From Thermoleophilaceae bacterium (lineage in GTDB: Bacteria; Actinomycetota; Thermoleophilia; Solirubrobacterales; Thermoleophilaceae): DNA of 8,003 nt. This document shows, piece by piece, positions 1 to 6,567 of the stretch. Position 1 is the stretch's first letter, and the number at the start of each line of letters is the position of its first letter. A program made the position numbers and the translations under genes. The stretch is taken from assembly GCA_013695855.1 (NCBI GenBank), contig JACCZR010000075.1:1-8003 (forward strand). The letters run 5' to 3'. The notes under the pieces are model-generated. The model was not told where the DNA came from. It saw only the letters and a list, made by a program, of their open reading frames with translations, and did not search any database.

Positions 1-193
1 CGCCGATGCCCTTGGGCTGGCCGTGGCGCTCGATCAAGCCGTCTACCGCGTCGCCAACCCCGTCGAGCAGTGCTTCGGCGCTCGAGAGCTCGGTCGGCTG
101 CTCGGACGCGTCGGTCACCACGGCGCCGTCGACCACTCCGGCGGCGACCTTGGTCCCGCCCACGTCGACCCCGAAGAACAGTCCCTCAGCCAA
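1..193 (-). CDS. ROK-family sugar kinase, N-terminal part (runs off the left edge)
   Basis: Reading the minus strand from a TTG at 193 gives 64 codons without a stop up to the window edge. The protein begins LAEGLFFGVDVGGTKVAAG, with the TTG read as Met. The DVGGTK segment (residues 10-15) is the phosphate-binding loop of the ROK (repressor, ORF, kinase) superfamily and sits where it should, a few residues from the N-terminus. There is no helix-turn-helix ahead of it, so this is a kinase-type ROK protein, not an NagC/XylR-type repressor. The start is supported by a Shine-Dalgarno-like GGGAAGG (209-203), nine bases upstream, and by the lack of an in-frame ATG or GTG nearby. The sugar substrate (glucose, fructose, N-acetylmannosamine and others occur in the family) cannot be read from this piece. 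It is divergent from a second ROK kinase gene. Confidence 0.85.
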   Translation of the reverse strand, partial: MAEGLFFGVDVGGTKVAAGVVDGAVVTDASEQPTELSSAEALLDGVGDAVDGLIERHGQPKGIG

Positions 194-282
194 CCTGGCC
201 CACCTTCCCGATGGTCCGCGTGCTGGCGGTGACCGATTCGCTGGGCACTGCGCGCACGCTACCGGGCGCGGCCTGGGTTAGC
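194..282. promoter_or_regulatory. Divergent intergenic region between two ROK kinase genes
   Basis: These 89 bp separate the start codons of two divergently transcribed ROK kinases, so promoters for both directions should lie here or inside the 5' ends of the genes. I see the ribosome binding site of the minus-strand gene (209-203) but no convincing -35/-10 pair in either direction. An in-frame ATG at 211 could extend the plus-strand kinase by 24 residues, but it has no Shine-Dalgarno and would put an unusually long leader before the phosphate-binding loop. Confidence 0.4.
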
Positions 283-297
283 GTGAACAGCGTGAAA
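280..297 (+). repeat. Tandem 9-bp direct repeat containing two GTG start candidates
   Basis: AGCGTGAAC (280-288) is followed at once by AGCGTGAAA (289-297). The units differ only in their last base. Each holds an in-frame GTG (283 and 292), so the repeat appears to have duplicated the start region of the ROK kinase. An almost ideal Shine-Dalgarno sequence, AAAGGAGGG (295-303), follows inside the coding sequence, with no ATG, GTG or TTG at a suitable distance after it. Confidence 0.6.
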
Positions 298-1236
298 GGA
301 GGGATCGACCTCGGCGGGACCAAGGTCCAAGCCGTGATCGTGGACGAGCGCCACGATGTGGTGGCCGAGGCCAAGCGGCCGACGCCGACCGAGGGCGGAC
401 CGCCCGAGGTGGTGGCCCGGATGGCCGCGACGCTGGCCGAGGCGGCCGCGGCCGCGGGCGTCTCCACCGACGAGCTCGACGGCCTGGGAGTGGGGTCTCC
501 CGGCGCAGTGGACGGCGAGACGGGCATGGTGGGCGAAGCGCGCAACCTGCCCGGCTGGGACGAGCCGTTCGCCATGGGCCCCGCCCTCGAGGAGGCAGTG
601 GGCACCCGGACGCGGCTGGGCAACGACGTGCAGGTGGCCGTGGACGGTGAGTTCGCCCTCGGAGCTGGCCGTGAGAGCAGGTCGCTGCTCGGCGTCTGGT
701 GGGGCACCGGCGTGGGCGGCGGGATCATCCTCGACGGCAAGCGCTGGGTCGGGCTCGGGGCGGCCGGGGAGATCGGCCACATCGTGGTCAAGCAGGGCGG
801 CGCGCGCTGCCCCTGCGGCCGGCGCGGCTGCATGGAGGCCTACGCGGGCCGGGCCGCTATGGAGGTCCGCGCCCGCAAGCTCAAGAAGAAGGGACACCAC
901 ACCAAGCTGTTCAAGATCATGGAGAAGCGCGACCGGACCCGGCTACAGAGCGGCATCTGGGCGCGCGCGCTGGAGGCCAAGGACGGCATGGCGATCGCGC
1001 TGGTGGACCGCGCTGTCGAGGCACTGGGCACCGGCGTGGCCTCCGCGGTCAACGTGCTCGACGTAGAGACCGTGGTGATCGGCGGCGGGCTGGGCACGCG
1101 CCTCGGCGAGCCCTACGTGCGCCGCATCGAGGCGGCGATGTTGCCCCACCTCTTCGTGTCCGACCGCCCACCGGCGGTGCTGGGGGCGGCGCTTGGGGAC
1201 CTGGGCGGCGCGATCGGCGCCACGCTGCTCGTCTAG
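283..1236 (+). CDS. ROK-family glucokinase-like sugar kinase
   Basis: This is a complete ROK kinase of 317 residues, a normal family length, and probably makes glucose 6-phosphate from glucose and ATP in the cytoplasm. The phosphate loop DLGGTK is at residues 9-14, the catalytic-base motif LGND at 112-115 (Asp115) and the glycine-rich GTGVGGG at 141-147. GEIGH is at 162-166, followed by CPCGRRGCME at 176-185, in which His166 and Cys176, Cys178 and Cys183 form the structural zinc site typical of ROK proteins. There is no N-terminal helix-turn-helix, so it is not a repressor. The start is GTG at 283 or GTG at 292; both lie in a tandem 9-bp repeat and neither has a good upstream Shine-Dalgarno. 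The stop codon directly abuts the start of the GH15 gene, which implies translational coupling and glucose as substrate. The kinase family is certain; glucose as substrate is inferred from the neighbour. Confidence 0.9.
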   Translation: MNSVKGGIDLGGTKVQAVIVDERHDVVAEAKRPTPTEGGPPEVVARMAATLAEAAAAAGVSTDELDGLGVGSPGAVDGETGMVGEARNLPGWDEPFAMGPALEEAVGTRTRLGNDVQVAVDGEFALGAGRESRSLLGVWWGTGVGGGIILDGKRWVGLGAAGEIGHIVVKQGGARCPCGRRGCMEAYAGRAAMEVRARKLKKKGHHTKLFKIMEKRDRTRLQSGIWARALEAKDGMAIALVDRAVEALGTGVASAVNVLDVETVVIGGGLGTRLGEPYVRRIEAAMLPHLFVSDRPPAVLGAALGDLGGAIGATLLV

Positions 1237-3078
1237 GTGGCTGCCGACACCGGTGGCGCCTCGCTGCCGATCGCCGAGTACGGCCTGCTGGCCGACTGCA
1301 ACTCCGCCGCGCTGGTCAGCCGCGGGGGCTCGATCGACTGGCTCTGCGTGCCGCGCTACGACAGCGATGCGCTGTTCTCGCGGATCCTCGACCCGGCCGC
1401 CGGGCACTGGTCCATCCGCCCCGCCGGGTGCTTTACAGCTGAGCGCCGCTACTTGCCGGGCACGCTGGTGATCGAGACCACCTTCACCACCAACACCGGC
1501 ACGGTTCGCCTGCGCGACGCGCTGGCCTTCGCCGAGGGACAGCGCGGCCATGATCTCGGCTTCGACGCGCCGCACGAGCTGCTGCGGGCCGTGGAGTGCG
1601 TGTCGGGCAGCGTGCAGCTGCTGTTCGAGCTGGCCCCGCGCCCCGAGTATGGGCTGATCACGCCGCTCATCCGCCTCGAGGAGGGTGGAGCGCGCACGTT
1701 CGGCGCGGGCCGGGTGGCACTGCGCTCCGTGCCTCCACTCGAGCTCGAGGACGGCACGATCGGCTCCTCGTTCACCTTGAGCGAGGACCAGGGCGCCGGC
1801 TTCTCACTCGCCTGGGCTCCCCCCGAGCAGCGCGAGCCCCACAAGCCCACACCCGCGGCACAGGTCTCCGCGCGCATCGAGGACACCGCCGAGGCCTGGC
1901 GCTCCTGGGAGGCCGAGCACGACATCTACGACGGCCCGCACCGCGAGCTCGTGAGGACGAGCTCGCGGGTCCTCAAGGGGCTGACCTACCGGCCCACCGG
2001 CGCCATCGTGGCGGCTCCCACCACCTCGCTGCCCGAGACCGTGGGCGGCGAGCGCAACTGGGACTACCGCTTCTCGTGGATCCGCGACTCGAGCCTGACC
2101 GTCGAAGCGCTCTACATCGGCACCTGCTCGGACGAGGCCGAGGAGTTCGTGTCGTTCATGACCAGCTCGGCCGGCGGCCGCGCAGGCGAAGGGTCGCTGC
2201 AGATCATGTACGGGGTCGGTGGCGAGCACGACCTGTCCGAGCGCGAGTTGCCTCACCTCGCGGGCTGGCGAGGCTCGAGGCCGGTCCGAGTGGGCAACGG
2301 GGCCTGGGATCAGGTGCAGCTCGACGTCTACGGCGAGCTGCTGAACTCCCTGTGGCTCTACCACGAGAAGCTCGGCGACCTTCACCCCGAGATCCAGGCC
2401 TTCATAGCCGACCTGGCCGATACGGCGGCCCGGCGCTGGAGCGAGACCGACGCCGGGATGTGGGAGATGCGCGGCGATCCCCGCCACCACCTCTCGTCCA
2501 AGGTGCTGTGCTGGACCGCGCTCGACCGAGCGGTCAGGCTGGCGCCCAAGCTGGACGAGTTCGCCAAGGCTGAGGAGTGGGCGGCCGAGCGCGACCGCAT
2601 CCGCGAGGCGGTGCTCGAGCGGGGATGGAGCGCGGAGAAGCAGGCCTATGCCCAGTCCTTTGACTCCGACGACCTGGACGCCGCCCAGCTGCTGATGCCG
2701 ATCCTCGGCTTCCTCCCGGTCACCGACGAGCGCATGCGCTCGACCATCGAGGCCATCGCCCGGGAGCTCACCGAAGGGGGCCTGGTGCTGCGCTACCGAA
2801 ACGACGAGGGCCTCAACGCCGACGGGCTCACCGGCGAGGAGGGCACGTTCGTCATCTGTTCGTTCTGGCTGGTTTCCTGCCTGGCGAAGGCGGGCGAGAT
2901 CGAGCGGGCCGAGAAGCTCTTCGACCAGCTCGTCGGCTATGCCAACGAGCTGGGTTTGCTCGCCGAGGAGATCGACACCGCGAACGGCGAGCAACTCGGC
3001 AACTTCCCCCAGGCCTTCAGCCACATCGGGCTGATAACGGCGGCGTGGGCGATCGATCAAGCCAGGGGCGCGAGGTGA
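1237..3078 (+). CDS. GH15-family glycosidase (trehalase/glucoamylase-like)
   Basis: This 613-residue protein has the full architecture of bacterial GH15 enzymes: an N-terminal beta-sandwich domain (about 1-215) opening with the characteristic IAEYGLLADCNSAALV and SIDWLCVPR blocks, then an (alpha/alpha)6 catalytic barrel (about 225-605). The barrel carries ERNWDYRFSWIRDS (272-285) for binding sugar at subsite -1, the likely general acid Glu410 in MWEMRG, the likely general base Glu577 in GLLAEE, and GEQLGNFPQAFSH (584-596). I assign the catalytic glutamates by family alignment from memory. Members hydrolyse alpha,alpha-trehalose or terminal alpha-1,4-glucosyl bonds with inversion; this cytosolic type, with no signal peptide or starch-binding domain, is often a trehalase in actinobacteria. 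The GTG start follows the kinase stop with no gap, so the pair is probably co-translated and feeds glucose to the kinase. The substrate is not settled by sequence alone. Confidence 0.92.
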   Translation: MAADTGGASLPIAEYGLLADCNSAALVSRGGSIDWLCVPRYDSDALFSRILDPAAGHWSIRPAGCFTAERRYLPGTLVIETTFTTNTGTVRLRDALAFAEGQRGHDLGFDAPHELLRAVECVSGSVQLLFELAPRPEYGLITPLIRLEEGGARTFGAGRVALRSVPPLELEDGTIGSSFTLSEDQGAGFSLAWAPPEQREPHKPTPAAQVSARIEDTAEAWRSWEAEHDIYDGPHRELVRTSSRVLKGLTYRPTGAIVAAPTTSLPETVGGERNWDYRFSWIRDSSLTVEALYIGTCSDEAEEFVSFMTSSAGGRAGEGSLQIMYGVGGEHDLSERELPHLAGWRGSRPVRVGNGAWDQVQLDVYGELLNSLWLYHEKLGDLHPEIQAFIADLADTAARRWSETDAGMWEMRGDPRHHLSSKVLCWTALDRAVRLAPKLDEFAKAEEWAAERDRIREAVLERGWSAEKQAYAQSFDSDDLDAAQLLMPILGFLPVTDERMRSTIEAIARELTEGGLVLRYRNDEGLNADGLTGEEGTFVICSFWLVSCLAKAGEIERAEKLFDQLVGYANELGLLAEEIDTANGEQLGNFPQAFSHIGLITAAWAIDQARGAR

Positions 3079-3095
3079 GCGAGTAGGTTGCAGCT

Positions 3096-4424
3096 GTGGC
3101 TGACTTCGACGTCATCGTGGTCGGCGGAGGCCCCGCCGGCGAGCACTGCGCCGACCGCCTGATCGAGGCCGGCAAGCGAGTGGCGATCGTGGAGCGCGAG
3201 CTGCTCGGGGGGGAGTGCTCCTACTGGGCCTGCATCCCGTCGAAGACCCTTCTGCGTCCGGGCGAGGCCCTGGCTGCCGCGCGGGAGGCACCGGGCGCCG
3301 CGGAGGCCGTGAGCGGCGGCCTCGACGCCACGGCGGCGTTCGGCTGGCGCGACTACATGACCAGCGGCTACGACGACTCCGGCCAGGCCGCCTGGGCCGA
3401 GGGGGCGGGCATAGAGCTGCTGCGCGGTGAGGGCCGCCTCGCCGGACCGGGCCGGGTCGCGGTGGGCGACACCGAGCACGAGGCCGAGCACGTGGTGCTC
3501 GCCACGGGGTCCGATCCCGTCGTCCCGCCCGTCGACGGCCTGCGCGAGCTCGACGGCGTGTGGACTAACCGCGAGGCAACCGCCCTCGACGAAGTGCCGC
3601 GCCGGATGATCGTGTTGGGCGGTGGACCCGTCGGCGTGGAGATGGCCCAGGCGCTGCGGCGCTTGGGCGCCGAGGTGGCGCTGGTGGAGGGCTCGGGCCA
3701 CCTGCTGGCCCGGGAGCCCAAGCAACTGGGTGACGGGGTGGGCGAGGCGCTGCGAGCTGACGGTGTGGAGCTGCACTTCGGTCAGCACGCCTCGTCGGCG
3801 CGGCGCGAAGGCGAGGACTTCGTGCTCGAGCTCGAGGACGGCGCCGAGCTTTGCGGCGACCGCCTGCTGGTGGCCGCCGGGCGCCGGCCCCGCACCGGTG
3901 GCCTGGGCGTCGAGGTCGGCGAGCGCGGCGAGGTGAGGGTCGACTCGCGCATGAGCGCCGGCGAGGGGCTGTGGGCGATCGGCGACGTCTGCGGCGTCTG
4001 GCCGCTCACCTACGTCGGCAAGTACCAGGCGCGCGTGGCGGCAGCGAACATCCTCGGAGGCGATCGCCATGCCGACTACAGCGCGGTGCCGCGGGTGGTC
4101 TTCACCGACCCTCAGGCCGCGTCGGTCGGTGAGCCGGAGGGCGAGTTGACCGCCACGGTCTCACTGGCCTCGGTGCCGCGCGCCTCCACCTACTCCCGGG
4201 CCTACGCCGACAAGCCCGGCTATCTCACCCTGGTCTCAGACGGCGAGCGGATCACGGGCGCACACGCGCTCGGGCCGGAGGCGGGCGAGTGGCTGCAGCA
4301 GGCCACGCTGGCCATCCGGGCCCGCGTGGCGCTCGAGGTGGTGGCCGACGTGATCCAGCCCTTCCCGACGTTCTCCGAGGCCTTTCTGCACGCGCTGATG
4401 GACCTGAGCGCCCAGGCTGTATAA
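3096..4424 (+). CDS. FAD/NAD(P)-dependent class I disulfide oxidoreductase-like protein
   Basis: This 442-residue flavoprotein resembles dihydrolipoamide dehydrogenase and mercuric reductase. It has the FAD-binding GGGPAG at 10-15, a redox-active pair Cys41-x4-Cys46 in GGECSYWACIPSK, the NAD(P)-binding GGGPVG at 175-180, the second FAD motif AIGDV with Asp297, and a C-terminal dimerisation domain. The usual catalytic His of HPTxSE is Phe423 in FPTFSE (423-428), so it is unlikely to be a normal lipoamide dehydrogenase. The vicinal C-terminal cysteines of MerA are absent, which argues against mercuric reductase. It may be a quinone, thiol or other small-molecule reductase; the substrate is unknown. 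The GTG start has a weak Shine-Dalgarno (GTAGG, 3083-3087) eight bases upstream. It lies 17 bp after the GH15 gene and 8 bp before the MBL gene, consistent with an operon. Confidence 0.88.
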   Translation: MADFDVIVVGGGPAGEHCADRLIEAGKRVAIVERELLGGECSYWACIPSKTLLRPGEALAAAREAPGAAEAVSGGLDATAAFGWRDYMTSGYDDSGQAAWAEGAGIELLRGEGRLAGPGRVAVGDTEHEAEHVVLATGSDPVVPPVDGLRELDGVWTNREATALDEVPRRMIVLGGGPVGVEMAQALRRLGAEVALVEGSGHLLAREPKQLGDGVGEALRADGVELHFGQHASSARREGEDFVLELEDGAELCGDRLLVAAGRRPRTGGLGVEVGERGEVRVDSRMSAGEGLWAIGDVCGVWPLTYVGKYQARVAAANILGGDRHADYSAVPRVVFTDPQAASVGEPEGELTATVSLASVPRASTYSRAYADKPGYLTLVSDGERITGAHALGPEAGEWLQQATLAIRARVALEVVADVIQPFPTFSEAFLHALMDLSAQAV

Positions 4425-4432
4425 CCCACCCG

Positions 4433-5176
4433 GTGGGCGAGCCTCAGCAGGTGACCCGGGGCGTCCACCGCCTCGGCTCTTCCCTCGTCAGCTGGTATCT
4501 CGTGGAAGAGGGCGACCGGCTGACCGCCGTGGACGCCGGGCTGCCCGCGTTCGCGCGAGACCTCGAGCGACAGCTCGCCCAGATCGACCGCCGGCCCGGG
4601 GATGTCGAGGCGGTGATCCTCAGCCACCCGGACGCCGACCACACCGGGGTTGCCCCGAGGCTGCGCGACGCGGGCGCCCGTGTATTGATCCACTCCGAAG
4701 ACGACGCCTCTCTGCGAAAGCCCGGGCACAAGGGCGGCGACGCGAGCCGGCGGCATCTGATCACCCAGCTGTACAAGCCGGCGTTCTGGCGCTTCGTCGG
4801 GGGCAAGGCCCGCGCGGGCTCCATGAGCCCGGCGGCCATCGACGGCGCCGAGAACTTCGCCCATGGCGACCGGCTCGACGTGCCCGGCAGCCCACGCATC
4901 GTCCACACGCCGGGTCACACGCCAGGCCACTGCTCGTTTCTTTTCGAGGGCCACCGAGCGCTGTTCGTGGGCGACTCCATGTGCACGTCGAACCCGCTCG
5001 GCCGAAGCGAGGGGCCGCAGCTGATGCCAAAGGTCACCAACGTGGACGACGAGCGCGCGGTGATCTCGCTCGACGCGATGGAAGCGCTCGAGGCCGACGT
5101 GATCCTGCCCGGCCACGGCGACCCTTGGCACGGGAGCCCCGCTGCGGCGATGCGGCGCGCCCGGGCCACGCGATAG
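4433..5176 (+). CDS. Metallo-beta-lactamase-fold hydrolase
   Basis: This protein of about 247 residues has the complete order of MBL-fold metal motifs: HPDADH (65-70), HTPGHTPGH (158-166, ligand His162), the bridging Asp181 in FVGDS, and His228 in PGHGD. There is no signal peptide, so it acts in the cytoplasm. The first motif reads H-x-D-x-D-H in place of the standard H-x-H-x-D-H, so one metal ligand is changed from His to Asp. The superfamily covers glyoxalase II, lactonases, sulfur dioxygenases and many uncharacterised hydrolases, and the substrate cannot be read here. I place the start at GTG 4433, eight bases after the preceding stop; GTG 4451 is an alternative and neither has a strong Shine-Dalgarno. 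The open frame extends further upstream into the oxidoreductase gene, but that part is out-of-frame shadow. Confidence 0.87.
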   Translation: MGEPQQVTRGVHRLGSSLVSWYLVEEGDRLTAVDAGLPAFARDLERQLAQIDRRPGDVEAVILSHPDADHTGVAPRLRDAGARVLIHSEDDASLRKPGHKGGDASRRHLITQLYKPAFWRFVGGKARAGSMSPAAIDGAENFAHGDRLDVPGSPRIVHTPGHTPGHCSFLFEGHRALFVGDSMCTSNPLGRSEGPQLMPKVTNVDDERAVISLDAMEALEADVILPGHGDPWHGSPAAAMRRARATR

Positions 5177-5185
5177 AGCCGGGTC

Positions 5186-5526
5186 TCAGCCCGCGACGAC
5201 CCAGACTGCCCGCGAGCGCACGATCTCGCGTCCCTCGACGGTCAGCGAGCAGTCGGCAAAGGCCAGCGTGCTTCCCACCCGGTCCACGCGCGTGCGGGCC
5301 TCGATCCAGTCGCCGATGGCCGCCGGCTTGAGAAAGTCGACGGTGAGGCTGGCCGTGGCGCGGTCCGTGTCGTCTTCGACGTCGGCCGGCCGCCCGGGAT
5401 GGCGCCGACGGTCAAGAGGGTCACGGTGGCCACCGGAACCCCAGCCTGTGTCGAACCCGCGGCCTCTAGGCCGGTTCGCGGCGCGCGACCCGCAGCGCGT
5501 CGCCCGGGCGAAGCCTGGCCCGGCAC
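5186..5526 (-). pseudogene. Remnant or frameshifted PaaI-type hotdog thioesterase
   Basis: The last 65-70 codons before the TGA at 5188-5186 read like the C-terminal half of a PaaI/acyl-CoA thioesterase: TASLTVDFLKPAAIGDWIEA, then a strand with STLAFADCSLTVEG. The N-terminal half is missing in this frame. Upstream of about 5395 it becomes arginine-rich and shows no thioesterase features, and its first in-frame start codon (5626) lies inside the metallophosphoesterase gene. In another frame, from GTG 5526, there is a hydrophobic segment VATVTLLTVGAIPGG (about 5435-5390) that could be the missing helix, so a frameshift near 5390-5400 is possible. That reconstruction gives only about 114 residues, still shorter than the family norm of about 130-150, and lacks a clear HGG motif. 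It converges with the MBL gene, with nine bases between the stop codons. Pseudogene is my best call; a sequencing error is possible. Confidence 0.5.
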
Positions 5527-5534
5527 CCGGATCC

Positions 5535-6554
5535 CTATCGGCGCGGCGGACGCGGCACCGCGACGCGGTTCGCCGGCACCTGCTGGGGCTGGTAGGAGAA
5601 CACCTCGCGGCTGCCAGGGTCGACAAGAACCTTCAGCCAGTGGGGATCTGCCTCGCCGGGCGCCTCGACCCTCGTGAAGTTCTCCAGCCGCCGCCCCTGC
5701 GGATCGAGCAGCGGCTTGTCCACGCGGAAGTAGTGCGAGTCGCCGTGCACGAGCGCCACCGGGCGGCGGAAGCCCACCGTCTCCTCACGGAGCGTGGTCA
5801 GCAGGTCGTAGAAGCCGTCGCGGGGCTCGAGCGTACGTGGGTCCCGGACCGGGGCGCGGGTGGGATCTGCGCGGTCGAAGCCCGGGTTGGCCTGGGCGAT
5901 CAGCATCACCGCGCGTGAGCCCCGGCGCCGCGCCTGCACGAAGGTCTGGCGCAGCCACGCGTTCGTGGCCCGGTTTCGGCCGGCGAACTCCTCGGGGTCG
6001 GGATTGACGTCACCGAGGTTGTTGTTCGAGCCCACCACGTGCAGCGTGGCGTAGGTGACCTCGCCCACGTGCCAGCGTCTGTTCTCCACGTAGGGCGCCG
6101 CTTGACGCTCGAGCCGGAGCCGGCGCTTGCCGTGGGACAAGCGGCTGTCGAAGAGGTTGCGGCGGATGAAGTCGAGTCGCTCAAGTGACGAGTAGGCGCC
6201 GGCGGCTGGGCGGTCGCAGTCGGTCCACTCGTTGTCCCCGGGCGTGTACATCGCCGGCGAGCGCAAGGAGTTCAGGTAGCGCTCGAAGCGGGCGTAGACC
6301 TCGTCGTCGCAGCGGGTCCCCCCGCTCTTGATGTCGCCGCCGTGCACCGAGAACGCCAGGGCCTGGCGGTTCATGTCACCGATCAGGTTGGGCACGCCGG
6401 TCGTGATTTGGTCGGGCGTGTAGGGCAGGTCTGCCCACAATCCGATCTCGTACTCGTGCGGGCGCCGGTCCGAGCCGCCGCCCGCGACGGCCAGCGCGGC
6501 GGTCGCCGCGCACACGATCAGGGCGGCCAGGAAGGGGACGAGGTAGCGGGACAA
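5535..6554 (-). CDS. Exported calcineurin-like metallophosphoesterase
   Basis: This 339-residue protein starts with a Sec-type signal peptide (hydrophobic residues 5-24, likely cleaved after AVA at 22-24) and so acts outside the membrane. The mature part carries metallophosphoesterase-type blocks: ADLPY (41-45), HGGDIK (71-76), TPGDNEW (104-110), LHVVGSNNN (171-179) and HGDSHYF (270-276). Together these match the order of metal-binding loops in calcineurin-like phosphoesterases, though the first is D-x-P rather than D-x-H. Cys82 and Cys113 flank the second and third loops and could form a disulfide. The TTG start is fixed by a strong Shine-Dalgarno, GAGAGGAG (6567-6560), five bases upstream. 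That Shine-Dalgarno overlaps the stop codon of the phosphodiesterase gene, 11 bp away, so the two are an operon and probably coupled. The role is likely hydrolysis of an extracellular phosphoester; the substrate is unknown. Confidence 0.85.
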   Translation of the reverse strand: MSRYLVPFLAALIVCAATAALAVAGGGSDRRPHEYEIGLWADLPYTPDQITTGVPNLIGDMNRQALAFSVHGGDIKSGGTRCDDEVYARFERYLNSLRSPAMYTPGDNEWTDCDRPAAGAYSSLERLDFIRRNLFDSRLSHGKRRLRLERQAAPYVENRRWHVGEVTYATLHVVGSNNNLGDVNPDPEEFAGRNRATNAWLRQTFVQARRRGSRAVMLIAQANPGFDRADPTRAPVRDPRTLEPRDGFYDLLTTLREETVGFRRPVALVHGDSHYFRVDKPLLDPQGRRLENFTRVEAPGEADPHWLKVLVDPGSREVFSYQPQQVPANRVAVPRPPRR

Positions 6555-6559
6555 GTTGG

Positions 6560-6567
6560 CTCCTCTC
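6560..6567 (-). promoter_or_regulatory. Ribosome binding site deciding the TTG start of the metallophosphoesterase
   Basis: The minus strand reads GAGAGGAG followed by CCAAC and TTG. The site overlaps the TGA stop of the upstream phosphodiesterase gene (6568-6566). Ribosomes ending one gene are therefore already at the start of the next. Confidence 0.75.

Noticed and set aside
865..960. Lysine-rich stretch in the ROK kinase as a possible insertion or nucleic-acid-binding tail
   Set aside because: From memory, similar basic helices followed by SGxWA occur in actinobacterial ROK glucokinases, so it appears ordinary for the subgroup.
1804..3060. A 418-codon open frame on the minus strand opposite the GH15 gene
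   Set aside because: Its protein has no recognisable motif and lies fully antisense to a gene with complete GH15 motifs. Long antisense frames are expected at this GC content.
1738..3842. An 18-base identical sequence at 1738-1755 and 3825-3842
   Set aside because: Both copies encode LELEDG in frame with the favoured codons of a GC-rich genome; it is a coding coincidence, not a mobile or regulatory repeat.
3057..4070. A 337-codon minus-strand open frame opposite the flavoprotein gene
   Set aside because: It is the low-complexity mirror of a well-supported oxidoreductase, with no family motif or ribosome binding site of note.
3096..4424. Mercuric reductase identity for the flavoprotein
   Set aside because: There is no C-terminal cysteine pair, no N-terminal heavy-metal domain and no mer genes nearby.
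4220..5131. A 303-codon minus-strand open frame opposite the MBL gene
   Set aside because: The plus strand carries all MBL metal motifs; the antisense product shows none of any family.
5180..5193. Possible terminator hairpin CGGG-tctcag-CCCG between the convergent genes
   Set aside because: The stem is only 4 bp and no T-run follows in either direction, so it is too weak to call.
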